NCBI GenBank assembly: GCA_002914845.1
Contig: JXTC01000049.1
Location: 1,019,284 to 1,083,283 of the forward strand
Direction: 5' to 3'
Source of the DNA: Trema orientale
Lineage: Eukaryota; Streptophyta; Magnoliopsida; Rosales; Cannabaceae
DNA: 64,000 bases
Shown here: positions 1 through 10,029 of the stretch, piece after piece
Layout: each line of letters begins with the position of its first letter
How positions within the stretch are numbered: position 1 is the stretch's first letter
Made by a program: the position numbers and the translations under genes
Notes under the pieces: generated by a model
Seen by the model: only the letters and a program-made list of their open reading frames with translations
What the model was told of the DNA's origin: nothing
Database searches by the model: none

Positions 1-95
1 TTGTTTCCGCTGCGTTATGTGCTTGTGTGATTTAAGGTTTCTATTTTTTTTGAAATCTATGGCTATCACCTCACGTGCTATAATAATAACCAACA

Positions 96-240
96 TTTAC
101 TTGACAAAGTATCACCCCTTTTTGAGAATGATCTTTAACTCTTGAGAGAGGAAGTCATTTATCTCGGGGGAAAGCTAGAGAGAACCAGGACTTTCTTGAA
201 GGTTGCGGATGCGTTGGAAGACAGTGATGAAGAACTCAAA
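96..240 (+). pseudogene. N-terminal NLR (CC domain) gene fragment
   Basis: This stretch is nearly identical to the start of the NLR1 coding region (about 7018-7170). It begins within the codons for the LLDKLAP segment and stops after the codons for EELK. Two lesions are visible. A C-to-T change makes a stop codon at 136-138 (the Q of the NLR1 segment DLQLL). A 9-bp in-frame deletion relative to NLR1 removes the codons around RGVR. Both flanks lose homology abruptly: upstream of about 96 and after 240. No NB-ARC or LRR sequence follows. It is therefore a short, dead copy, probably recent because few other differences are seen. It lies directly next to the CACTA-like terminal region, which suggests transposon capture. 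Confidence 0.9.
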
Positions 241-636
241 ATCACCATAATATATTATTTAATCCTTAAATCAACAAAACGACTTAATAAAAAAATTCAT
301 AATATTAAATAGACATCGGTTCTTTAAGAAATGGTGTTAAATGTCAACTTTTAATACCGGGTTCCTCAAAAATGGCGTTAAATGTCAATTTTTAATGTCA
401 GTTCCCTAAAAAATAGCATTAAATGTTTAACTTTTAATATCGGTTCCAGAAACCGGCGTTAAATGTCAACTTTTAATACTGGTTCTCTAAGAAACAGTGT
501 TAAATGTCAATGTTTAATGCCGGTTCTTAGAAAAACTGTGTTAAATAGTAAACAACGCCGATTGCAAAAAAAAAAAAATGACATCTTTTTAAATTTGGCA
601 ATCAGCTTTTATTTAGATTAAATTTTTCTAGTAGTG
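241..636. mobile_element. CACTA-type DNA transposon terminal region (right end)
   Basis: The sequence ends at 636 with TTTTTCTAGTAGTG. Its reverse complement starts CACTACTAGAAAA, the typical CACTA (En/Spm) terminus. Just inside lies an array of short subterminal repeats (318-560), also typical of CACTA elements. The matching left end is not seen in this window, so the element either begins before base 1 or is truncated. No transposase is visible. The NLR fragment at 96-240 may be internal cargo of this element. The left boundary given here is arbitrary. Confidence 0.6.
318..560. repeat. Subterminal tandem repeat array, about 41 bp x 6
   Basis: Six diverged units, each about 39-42 bp, have the pattern GGTTC..., then (G/A)(C/T)(G/A)TTAAATGT, then TTTTAAT(A/G)(C/T)C. 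Units start near 318, 359, 400, 442, 481 and 522. They lie just inside the CACTA-like terminus at 636. In CACTA elements such arrays are the transposase-binding region. Confidence 0.75.
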
Positions 637-924
637 GTTGTTTATATAATATGAATACAAAATGACCAATGAAGTTTTAAAACATTTTGAATAATTAATG
701 ATTTATGGTGATCATGATTCCCAAACTTGTGAATTATGCAGATTGTCACTGGTCCGCAGTTCGAGTTGTGATAAAAACTCACTAAGAGACCTAATATACG
801 ATCATGATCACTGTGACAATTTGGGCTTTCAGCTTAATTAACCTAAAATTAAACATATTTTTTATAAAATGCAAAATTAATCAATTTCGACCCAAAATTT
901 CTAACAAAGCATACTAAAGAGAAA

Positions 925-1293
925 AGTTCATAAATATCCATTTTATTAAGCACATTTTCATCGATACTTGTTTTCTATTTTTATTTCATAAATACTAATT
1001 TTTGGAAAAATGTAAACTACAAGTATTTTATACATAAAATATATATTGCGGTATATATTTTATACATAAAAAATTATATCTAAAAATCGGTTTATATTTT
1101 AAAATGTACACTATGTTATAAATTTACATATTAAATATAAATTATGTATCAAAATCTGCATTTTAATTGTATACCATATATATATTTTACACATAAAGTA
1201 TATACCACAAAACGAGTATTTTTGAAACAAAATTTAAAAATGGGCATTTACAAAATACAATGCACAAAAACGGATATTATGTGTAAATTTCGC
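925..1293. repeat. AT-rich imperfect palindromic repeat, possible MITE
   Basis: The left part (ATAAATATCCATTTTATTAAG...) and the reverse complement of the right part (ATAATATCCGTTTTTGTGCA...) are similar over several dozen bases. The centre is AT-rich with repeated TATACATAAA-like words. No coding potential is seen. Boundaries are approximate and no clear target duplication was found. Confidence 0.4.
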
Positions 1294-1613
1294 CATACTT
1301 AATGATGGACAGTAAACAACAACTCCTAATCAAATTTAAGGAAGCAGTAACATCGACCCAACTGATGCTTAGAACGTTTTTTGAATATACAAGTTCCTCC
1401 GATGCTTGTTAACGGAAATTGGATACTGCATCTTTTCTTACAAGGTAGTTTCTTCCAACATAATTTCCAACCACTCAAGGGAAGTACCTCGTAAAAAGGT
1501 TCTGTAATTGAAAAAAATAAGAAAGAAATAGAACTTAAGAAGGAATCCAAGTATCAAATGTTATTGAAGGGCTTCTTCTTCTTCTTCTTATTTTATTTAT
1601 TTTTTTATACTTA

Positions 1614-2048
1614 GGCTATATTTGGTAGAGAGAAAAGAAAATAGGAGGGAAGGAAAAAATAGGAGGAAAAGAAAATGTGTGGGATGAAAATGAAAATATT
1701 TTTCCCTCATAGTTGTTTGGTATATAGGGAGGAAAGAAAGTTATTTTAATTTAAAATGATGACTTTACTCCTAATATTACTATTATTTAAAGTTAAGTAT
1801 AAGGGTAGTTTTGTAATTTAACTTACCAATACACTAACAAAATATTTTTCTTCCTATTTTCTCTCCACTTTTGAGTGGAAAAAAATAATTTGTGTGGACT
1901 CCACTATTTTTTTCCTTCCACTTTTTAGTCCCTTTTTTCTTTCTCTTCCCTTTTCCCTCTTACCAAATAACCTAATTTTTCAATTTCTCTCAACTTTTCT
2001 ATCAAATTTTTTCCTTCATCTCCCTTTCCCTTCGTACCAAACATAGCC
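1614..2048. mobile_element. Tourist-like (PIF/Harbinger) MITE, copy 1
   Basis: This 435-bp non-coding element starts GGCTATATTTGGTA and ends TACCAAACATAGCC, which are inverted repeats. It is flanked on both sides by TTA (1611-1613 and 2049-2051), the 3-bp target duplication of PIF/Harbinger elements. The interior is purine-rich on the left and pyrimidine-rich on the right. Related copies lie at 5242-5671 and 61849-62224. Confidence 0.85.
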
Positions 2049-2473
2049 TTAATCTCTCTTTTTCTCAAAAACAAACTGGAGGTTTTGGGGGCATATCATA
2101 AGTAATTAAATGAATTAATGAGTATTTCAATAGCCAATCCATTTTAAGAAATTAATAATATAAGTTAAGTAATTTAAACTGTTTTCCTTTGTTAACATTA
2201 ATATTTATATAAGAAAGTTTAATCATAAAAAATATACAAATTACATATTGTTCTCATATCATACTATAACACTATAGTTCAATAAATAAAATGGATAAAT
2301 ATTATTTCCACTTCTTGGAATATATTTTTTATTAATATTATAATTACTAATTCAACTAATAGAACTATAGTGCACAACTTCAAAGCACTCGTTTTAAAGG
2401 AATCTTTAATTCATTAAAGATTTGCTTGAGATACATAATGTATGTATCCACATAGACGCACATGTATCTATCT

Positions 2474-3510
2474 ATTTATAGGCTTCGGCACAATGCCCCA
2501 CAGAAAAAATGAGGCACCAGTGTTACATCAGTAAAAATGTACGACCCAAGCAGAATATTACACAGTCAAACAGAATGTTAAACAATGGAAAAAAGAAAAA
2601 TTTTCGTGAAATACTTTTCGAAGAGCATGAGAATGTGCTTTTATGCTTTTTGTCGAGATATTATCTGCTCGTTTGATACGCAGAATTGTGGTAAATTATA
2701 TTGGACTAATAATTAGAATTGAATTGGACCATTTAGTATTGTACTATATTTGGTATAACACAAGACTAGAGTATAAATACATAATAAAAATTTTATTAAT
2801 GTTGTTTTCATAATATTTTTTTTATGAAATAAGAAGATAAATATTTCATAAATTGGAGAGAGAAAATTAGATAATAATAAAATAAAATAAAATATTTTTT
2901 TATTTTATTTTTAATAATTATTATATATTTATTTTTTAAAAAAATAGGATATATTTTTTTTATTTAAGAAAAGACAAAAGATAAAAAAATATTTTATCCA
3001 AAAAAAATTTTCGCAGAAAAAAAGAAAGAGTCATGGTCCCTGGGGTTAAATAAACCCAAGTTCTAAATGGGACTATTTAGTCTTGTAGGAGAAGTACTAT
3101 TTTGGAGGCTAAACTCTTTTGTCCAATCAGCCAAAAGACCTAATCAGACTCGATAAAAGAGTCCAGTCCCTTTCCATAATCTTGCTGCCTAAACGGGGCT
3201 TATAATGCTTAAATTTGCACTTATAGGACTGTATACGAACCCCTATATATGGTTAATATATGTAGGGTTCAGTTACAATACCCTACTCAAATAATGAGGC
3301 ACTATTAAGCAAAGTAAAAATGTTACACGTCTCAAGTAGAATATTACACGCTCAAATAAAAATGTTACACATAGATAAGAAGTAGATTTTGGAGCAAGAA
3401 TATATTTTTCGATTCCGAGAAGAGTGAGCACTGAAAAATATGCTTATCTAATTTTTGCTCGGGGTATTAATGCCCAAATTTACACTTGTGGGACTATAGA
3501 TATACTATAT
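2474..3510. repeat. Two copies of a dispersed repeat, the first split by an insertion
   Basis: Segments 2474-2663 and about 3263-3480 share an ordered series of motifs: an (A/C)AATGCCC/ATACCCT start, AATGAGGCAC, AGTAAAAATGT, repeated GAATATTACAC, then TGCTTTT/TGCTTAT and a GTCGAGATATTA/GCTCGGGGTATTA junction. The continuation of the first copy (TTATAATGCTTAAATTTGCAC) appears only after 3200, so the copy is interrupted by about 540 bp. The family is not recognised. Confidence 0.6.
2664..3199. mobile_element. MITE-like insertion nested in an older repeat
   Basis: This block separates the two halves of the first repeat copy. It begins with TCTGCTCGTTTGA and ends with CCTAAACGGGGC, whose reverse complement is GCCCCGTTTAGG, so the ends are imperfect inverted repeats. 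TTA flanks both sides (2661-2663 and 3200-3202), fitting a Tourist-like insertion. The interior is AT-rich without a gene. The exact 5' end is uncertain by a few bases. Confidence 0.6.
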
Positions 3511-3937
3511 ATATATATTGTTGTATGTGCATAGACATGCATGTAAAAGTACATCAACAAGATATATGTCCGTATATATATGCATTTATTATGTGCTTTA
3601 CCGTACATGATTTATACATGATTTTTATACTGATAGGAAAATAAATTGATAATCATTCACCTTCATATTAATTAGTTGTGGTTGAAAATTTAAGTAATTA
3701 TAAAATGAACGAAATTCATAGAAAAACAAGATTATATAAGAATAGAGTACATATTTTTGAAAATTCTTAGATCAATACATGATCTCTATGGTTGAAAGAT
3801 TAAAAAAAAAAAAAAGTTTAAGACACATTACTTTGGTCGATTATTTATACATTGTATTTGTATTTCATTTTTCATTTTGGACTCACTAGTATACTACAAA
3901 CATTTGTTTCATTGAATGAAAGTCTTCATTGACTCAA

Positions 3938-3939
<2 letters not shown>

Positions 3940-3992
<53 letters not shown>
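3940..3992. repeat. (TA)n microsatellite
   Basis: About 26 uninterrupted TA dinucleotides. A shorter interrupted AT tract lies at about 4819-4852. The rest of 4000-5241 is AT-rich intergenic DNA in which I see no gene. Confidence 0.95.
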
Positions 3993-3996
<4 letters not shown>

Positions 3997-5241
3997 TGAA
4001 TAAAGTAGAATTTTCTAAAAAGAAGGAACCTGAATTTGCAACGAAGATGAAGAAAGTCAAGTTGGTTAAGAAGAAAATGAACTTGAAATTCATTATGGTT
4101 TTGATATTCTTACACATGACATATTGCTAAGTTGGAACTATAACTTTTGCTATTTATATAGCCAACATACACTCTTTGATTGTAGTTCATAAATCATTTT
4201 TTAACGAATTAAAGTGGTTTTAGATATATTGTTTCTTCAGTGAGCTATTGTACACATGTTGAGCCAATATAACCGTTAGTTGAATAAATGAGAAACATAT
4301 ATTCCCATGCATCTTTTATTTAGAAACTGAGCCACTTATGAGCCCCTTAAAAGTTCTAGTTCAAACAATAAAAATGTAGACCTTCTTAGTTTATAATACT
4401 TTCAGTGTATTTATAGTAATATATACTCCCTCTAGCCACCCACAAAAAAAAATGTCTAAGTGTGTTTATGAATCCAGATAAATACATTTCCATGTATATA
4501 TAAGTTATCTTGAAATAAATTTAGGCCTTAATTTGCATTCATATTAGCTATTTTCTGAATTAAACAAAAATATGCGTCTGGTAGATTGACTAATTTTGAA
4601 AGCCACTAAAGAACATATTCATATTTTTTTTATTTATAGTTTAGTTATGCCAAGGTATATCAACTAATATGATGACATATCGATCGCATAAGTTAGATTT
4701 CCAGTAAGCAGTATTGATTATATATCAAGTATATTAACTAATATATACATAAAATAAAAGATCAAGACAGAAAAAAAAAATCAAATATCCAAATGGACAC
4801 CCACAATAATTTTCCTTTGAATATATATATATATATATCTATATATATATATTTTAAAAAAAAACCAATATATTGGAAAAAGAAAAGGTTATCTTTGCGA
4901 TCTAATCATCATAAATTATTTAAATTCCATTTTTTTTTTCAGCATAACGTGCTAAGGATAACCAAATGGTAAGTCCGTATATTTACTTTCTATGCAATGA
5001 CATAAGATTTTTTTTTTTTTAAGATGAGAGTATTAATTATTTATAAGCATATAAATTGATAATAACCCCACAACCTTTCACCGTGGAATCCTAACTTCGA
5101 ATCCCTTTTAACAAATCCAGAAGATAAAATAATTATTTATTATAAATATGTTATAGCCCTTTCATGTCTTAATTTTCTTTCTTTTTTATATATAGAAAAT
5201 CTATTTGATTTTCGTAAAGGTAATGATTTAATGATCCTTAA

Positions 5242-5671
5242 GGCTATATTTGATAGGAAGAAAAAGGGGGAGTAAGGAAAAAATTTGAGGAAAAAGTAGA
5301 GAGAAATTTAAAATTTGAGTTGTTTGGTAGGAGGGAAAAGGAAAGGGAAGAAAAAAATGGGAGAGAAAAATGGAAGGAAAAAAATAGTGGGACCCAAAAA
5401 AAAATTTCCCACAAAAATAGAGAGAAAACAAGAAGGAAAACATTTTGTTAGTGTATGAGTAAGTTAAATTACTAAACTACCATTGCACACTTAATCTTAA
5501 ATAATAGTAACATATGGATAAAATAGTCATTTTAAGTTAAACTTACTTTCTTTCTTCTTACATACTAAACAACTACGAGGAAAAAACAATTTCTTTTACA
5601 TTCTACATATTTTTTTTCTCTCATATTTTTTCATTCTCTCTTATTTTCTTTTCTCTTTACCAAATATAGCC
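5242..5671. mobile_element. Tourist-like (PIF/Harbinger) MITE, copy 2
   Basis: A 430-bp element starting GGCTATATTTGATA and ending TACCAAATATAGCC, flanked by TAA on both sides (5239-5241 and 5672-5674). The interior is alignable with copy 1, including the conserved GTGGACC/GTGGGACC and AAACTACC-like segments. It is non-coding. Confidence 0.85.
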
Positions 5672-5723
5672 TAAATTACAAGAAAGTTCCACACACTATG
5701 GATATATAAAAATGTTCTCAATT

Positions 5724-5963
5724 CAGTAGGTATTTTTTTTAATCTATTTATAAGTACTTTTTTTAGCCATTATAGATATTTTTTTAGCCATTAGATCATA
5801 TGATCTAACGGTTACCATAATTTAAGTAGTTGAAAAAAAAATAAATAAATACTCATTATCTAATATTTTTCTCTCTCCTCCTTTTATCTTAAAAAGAGTG
5901 TGTGATCTATTTTAATTGACCAAAACAATACTTATATGTAGGTTAAAAAAAAAAACCTATTGG
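5724..5963. mobile_element. Small T-rich-end MITE, family C copy 1
   Basis: The left end CAGTAGGTATTTTTTTTAA and the right end AAAAAACCTATTGG are imperfect inverted repeats. The interior carries AGATCATATGATCT-like and GACCAAAACAATACTTAT words. A related copy lies near 48859-49079 with the same ends and the same AGTACTTATA-like motifs. Confidence 0.6.
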
Positions 5964-6444
5964 ATTAGTGCCCAAATATATATATATATATACATTGGGG
6001 ATTGTGTCATAAAAACATGTAATTGGATATTAGAGAGATGTATATTAAGATGAATTTTAAATTTTAAGAAGGTGTCTCATTAGAAAAAGGGTGGGAAGAG
6101 AAAAAAGAGAATTGACAACAAAAGCACCCAACATCTATGTTTAATTTATATTTATTTTTTTTGAAGGAATATCTATTTAGTTATTTATGATTCGGAAACT
6201 TTTGGAATATCTCAAAGGCCAAAGATTCAATGTATTGCATTTTCGACGGAGGGCCGTGAACCGTGACATGTTATGCTTCTTCTTCTTTTTTTTTTTTTTT
6301 TTGGTTTCCAGCTCAATATATTTTTTTTTCTTCTTACTTCCGATATTCTGATTTTTCCATACTATTTCCCTGCCGTTTTATAACATAAACGTTATTAATA
6401 TTTATAACAGTATTGGTCGTTATTTCCAAGAAGATTTCACAACG

Positions 6445-6836
6445 TTGACCAAGATTTAGTGAAAATTTCAACTGTTGAACCTTGCACATCTCTGACGATT
6501 CATGACATCTTAGATATATTTTCCTTCAAAAGTTCATTTACAAGTGCAATGAAACTTCCAAGTAATGGTTGTGATATAACATTTTCATATCGTCATTCAT
6601 TTTTTTTTCAATTACAATAAATACAAAAGTCAACAATTGCTTAGGTAAGACTCATACATACATAATTCCCATTTACTTGAACTAACAAGGAAACTCCCCT
6701 GAAACTTACACACCAAACAAATGTTTCAACACTTTGAGACAAAAAAAACACAATTTTCTGATTGGTTCTTGAGAGGCAAAGTCATAAGAAGTTAAAGCAG
6801 CCGTTGTGTGACTTACCACAACTTCCTCGGTTGACC
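6445..6836 (+). promoter_or_regulatory. W-box motifs upstream of NLR1
   Basis: TTGACC occurs at 6445-6450 and 6831-6836, within 550 bp of the NLR1 start codon. TTGAC(C/T) is the core W-box bound by WRKY factors, which commonly control defence genes. The motif is short, so function is inferred from position only. Confidence 0.45.
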
Positions 6837-6884
6837 CAGTAGGCAGCACAGCCCCCTGTTATGAATATTTGAAGCAATCCCTCA

Positions 6885-6894
6885 ATTATATATA
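6885..6894 (+). promoter_or_regulatory. TATA box of NLR1
   Basis: ATTATATATAG lies about 105 bp before the NLR1 ATG. With the usual spacing of about 30 bp, transcription would start near 6915-6925. That would place both upstream AUGs (6951 and 6981) inside the leader. Confidence 0.55.
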
Positions 6895-6950
6895 GCCCCA
6901 GTTCTTCAATTCAATTATAAGTTTGGGATAAACACCAATATATTTCTATA

Positions 6951-6977
6951 ATGTCAAACCCCGAAAAGGCTTACTAA
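6951..6977 (+). promoter_or_regulatory. Upstream ORF of 8 codons in the NLR1 leader
   Basis: ATG at 6951 opens a reading frame MSNPEKAY that stops at 6975-6977, 16 nt before the NLR1 start. It is in a different frame from NLR1. If transcription starts at the predicted TATA position, ribosomes would meet this AUG first. Its effect on NLR1 translation is inferred. Confidence 0.5.
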
Positions 6978-6980
6978 ACA

Positions 6981-6986
6981 ATGTAA
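6981..6986 (+). promoter_or_regulatory. AUG-stop (ATGTAA) minimal uORF in the NLR1 leader
   Basis: The start codon at 6981 is followed immediately by TAA, 7 nt before the NLR1 ATG at 6994. AUG-UAA elements in plant leaders can stall ribosomes, as known for the Arabidopsis boron channel gene NIP5;1. Here the element sits directly before a resistance gene. The sequence is certain; its presence in the mRNA and its activity are inferred. Confidence 0.5.
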
Positions 6987-6993
6987 CCAGAAA

Positions 6994-9813
6994 ATGGCTG
7001 AGATTGCAGTGAAGTTCTTACTTGACAAACTAGCACCCCTCTTTGAGAATGATCTTCAACTCTTGAGAGGAGTGAGAGAGGAAGTCATTTATCTCAGGGG
7101 AGAGCTAGAGAGAACCAGGGCTTTCTTGAAGGTTGCGGATGCGTTGGAAGACAATGATGAAGAACTCAAAGTTTGGGTTAAGCAAGTCAGAAAAATAGCT
7201 CATGACACTGAGGATGCTCTTGATGAGTTCACACTTCTCCAAGCTCATCACCATCATGGAGAAGGGTTGTATGGCTCCATCCACCGTTTCTCTTGCTGTA
7301 TCAAGAACACGAAAGCTCGATACCGAATTGCTTCCGAGTTACAAGCGATTAACTTGAGGATTAGAAAAGTCTGTGAAGCTCATAAGAGGCGTCGTCATAA
7401 GGTGAACAATGCTGCAGACCAGAATTCAGGGAAGACGTGGGGCTGTCATAGTGGGGAAGCTTTGCTTTTGGAGAGAACTGATATAGTGGGCATAGATGAA
7501 CCCAAAAGGCAGCTTGTTGAGTGGCTTGTGAAGGGGGGTTCTGGGCGAGAAGTCGTTTCGGTTGCTGCAATGGGAGGAATGGGGAAGACTACATTGGCAA
7601 AGCAAGTTTGCAATACGGCAGAAGTGAAGAAACACTTCAAGATATCTGCTTGGATCACAGTCTCTCAGTCTTTCAGACTTGGTGAGCTTCTTAAAGATTT
7701 GGTTCGCCAACTGTTTGGAGAAATGCGCAGGCCGGTGCCAGATGGGGTGGACAGCATGAACAACTATCAGCTGAAGAAGCTAATCAAGGAGTTGCTGCAG
7801 AAGAGAAGGTACTTGATCGTTTTGGATGATGTGTGGCACTTATATGAGTGGGATGCTCTTAAATATGCTTTGCCTAATAATAACTCCGGCAGCCGAGTTA
7901 TGCTTACTACTCGGAATTCTGAAGTAGCGTCTACAACTAGCTTGGAATCTGATGGTAAGGTGTATAATTTGGAACCTTTGCCTCTATCAGAGTCATGGGA
8001 GCTACTCTGTAGAAAGGCATTTCGAGGCAACTCTTGCCCTTCTCATTTAGAGGAAATCTGCGAAAATGTTTTAAGAAAGTGTGAAGGATTGCCTCTTGCA
8101 ATAGTGGCGATCAGTGGCGTTTTGGCTACAAAGGACAAGCGCCGGATGGATGAGTGGGATATGGTTTGCCGTAGTCTTGGGGCTGAAATTGACGGCAATG
8201 ATAAGTTGAAGGACTTGAAGAAAGTACTTTCTCTAAGTTTTAATGATCTGCCTTACTATCTAAAGTCTTGCTTCTTGTATCTGAGCATCTTTCCAGAGGA
8301 TGAACTGATTGATCATATGAGATTGATTCGACTATGGATAGCGGAGGGATTCATTGAAGCCAAGGAAGGAAAGACTCTGGAAGATGTTGCAGAAGACTAC
8401 CTTAATGAACTCCTAAACAGAAGCATGTTGCAAGCAGCCGTGACAAGAAGTGATGGAAGGATCAAGAATTTCAGAGTTCATGACCTTTTGCGGGAGATCA
8501 TCATTTCAAAATCAAGAGATCAGAATTTAGCTACTATAGTGAAGGAGCGGACTCAACCATGGCCTGATAAAATCCGACGGCTATCAATACATAACACACT
8601 GCAAAATGTAGAGAAAGACAGGTCTGTTTCCCAACTACGCTCTCTGTTTATGTTTGGAGTGGTTGAAAAGCCATCGATAAATGCATTGTTTCCTGGAGGG
8701 TTTAGGCTGCTTAATGTGTTGGATATGCAAAATGTTCCCCTAAGTAAATTTCCAATTGAAGTTGTCAGTCTCTACTTTTTGAAGTATCTCAGCATGAGGA
8801 ATTCCAAGGTCAAAGTCATTCCTAGCTTCATAGGGAAGCTTCAGAACCTGGAGACTTTAGATCTTAAATACTGTTATGTAAATGAACTTCCAGTAGAGAT
8901 TATAAAGCTCCGAAAACTACGCCATCTCCTGGTGTATCGTTATAAATTTGTATCTTACGGACATTTTCACTCCAAATATGGATTTAGATTCCCTGCAAAA
9001 GTAGGTGAATTGAAATCCCTGCAAAATCTCTGTTTCATAGAGGTAAACCAAGACAATATCATAGAGCTGGGGAAACTACACCAGTTGAGGCGGTTGGGAA
9101 TTATAAAATTGAGGAAAGAAGATGGGAAAGCTCTTTGCTCCTCCATTGAAAGCCTGACCAAACTCTCTGCTTTGTCCATAACTTCGGTTGAAGAGGATGA
9201 GATTGTTGATCTACATCACCTTTCATCTCCTCCACTACTGCTTCAGCGGCTTTACTTGAGAGGACGATTGGAAAGTCTACCTCATTGGATACCATCTCTC
9301 CATAGCTTGGTCATACTGTACTTAAAATGGAGTAAGTTAAGTGATGATCCAATTTTCTTCCTTCAAGATTTGCCCAATTTAGTACATCTTGAACTATGCC
9401 GGGTTTATGAAGGAGATTCAATATGCTTTAGGGCAGGAGGATTTAAGAAGCTGAAGCATTTAGGTCTTGATGAATTTAGGGAGCTTAGGTATGTAAATGT
9501 GGAGATGGGAGCAATGCCTTGTGTCGAAAAGCTAAGCATCCAACGGTGTAAATTGTTGGAGAAGGTACCATCAGGGATTGAACACCTTTCCAGTCTGAAG
9601 GTGCTTGAATTTTTTGATATGCCAGAAAAGTTTCTAAGGAATGCACAAAGTGTTGAGTATTGGAAAGTTGCACACATCCCAGAAGTTTATTCTACCTACT
9701 GGAGAGAAGGAGGGTGGGATGTCTACTCTCTAGATAGTTTAAGTGAGGGAGAAGGCTTTTCTTGGCCAAGTTCCATCATAAAAAGCCACGAACTTGGAAG
9801 TCGCTGGAAATGA
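6994..9813 (+). CDS. NLR1: RPM1-like CC-NB-LRR disease resistance protein
   Basis: An intracellular immune receptor of 939 residues in one exon, as usual for the RPM1 clade. The N-terminus (MAEIAVKFLLDKLAPLF) matches the MADA-like first helix of the CC domain, and HDTEDALDEF is the EDVID-type motif. NB-ARC motifs are all intact: P-loop GGMGKTT at 194-200, RNBS-A (FKISAWITVSQSF), kinase-2 LIVLDDVW at 274-281, GSRVMLTTR, GLPLA at 365-369, RNBS-D CFLYLSIFPED at 426-436 and VHD (the MHD position) at 495-497. About 14 leucine-rich repeats run from roughly 540 to 890, followed by the RPM1-type tail (VAHIPEVYSTYW). The ATG at 6994 gives the complete MADA helix and has an AAAATGGCT context. No integrated decoy domain is seen. 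It is the only fully canonical NLR in this window; the recognised pathogen factor cannot be read from sequence. Confidence 0.95.
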   Translation: MAEIAVKFLLDKLAPLFENDLQLLRGVREEVIYLRGELERTRAFLKVADALEDNDEELKVWVKQVRKIAHDTEDALDEFTLLQAHHHHGEGLYGSIHRFSCCIKNTKARYRIASELQAINLRIRKVCEAHKRRRHKVNNAADQNSGKTWGCHSGEALLLERTDIVGIDEPKRQLVEWLVKGGSGREVVSVAAMGGMGKTTLAKQVCNTAEVKKHFKISAWITVSQSFRLGELLKDLVRQLFGEMRRPVPDGVDSMNNYQLKKLIKELLQKRRYLIVLDDVWHLYEWDALKYALPNNNSGSRVMLTTRNSEVASTTSLESDGKVYNLEPLPLSESWELLCRKAFRGNSCPSHLEEICENVLRKCEGLPLAIVAISGVLATKDKRRMDEWDMVCRSLGAEIDGNDKLKDLKKVLSLSFNDLPYYLKSCFLYLSIFPEDELIDHMRLIRLWIAEGFIEAKEGKTLEDVAEDYLNELLNRSMLQAAVTRSDGRIKNFRVHDLLREIIISKSRDQNLATIVKERTQPWPDKIRRLSIHNTLQNVEKDRSVSQLRSLFMFGVVEKPSINALFPGGFRLLNVLDMQNVPLSKFPIEVVSLYFLKYLSMRNSKVKVIPSFIGKLQNLETLDLKYCYVNELPVEIIKLRKLRHLLVYRYKFVSYGHFHSKYGFRFPAKVGELKSLQNLCFIEVNQDNIIELGKLHQLRRLGIIKLRKEDGKALCSSIESLTKLSALSITSVEEDEIVDLHHLSSPPLLLQRLYLRGRLESLPHWIPSLHSLVILYLKWSKLSDDPIFFLQDLPNLVHLELCRVYEGDSICFRAGGFKKLKHLGLDEFRELRYVNVEMGAMPCVEKLSIQRCKLLEKVPSGIEHLSSLKVLEFFDMPEKFLRNAQSVEYWKVAHIPEVYSTYWREGGWDVYSLDSLSEGEGFSWPSSIIKSHELGSRWK

Positions 9814-9883
9814 GGTCTTGGTTTTGATGTTCAGTAGTTTGTGTATTGTAAATAATGTGTCAAAAGAATAATGTTTAGTAGTT

Positions 9884-9934
9884 TGTGGATTTGTTAGAAT
9901 TTTCACCAGTTCGTGGATTTGTTAGAATTTTCAC
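9884..9934 (+). repeat. Short duplication in the NLR1 3' region
   Basis: A 22-bp word (starting GTGGATTTGTTAG) occurs at 9884-9905 and again at 9913-9934. It lies in the probable 3' UTR. An AATGAA poly(A)-signal variant follows at 10013-10018. Confidence 0.8.
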
Positions 9935-10029
9935 TTGAGTGTGTTACCATTTGGCCAGTCTTGTACAAATTGTAGATTACCTTTTGGATGTAAGATTTGA
10001 TATTCGAAATTGAATGAATAGAAGAATGT

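Noticed and set aside
1326..1550. 74-codon minus-strand frame near the left end
   Set aside because: No domain recognised and no promoter; it may be a fragment of a host gene but cannot be supported.
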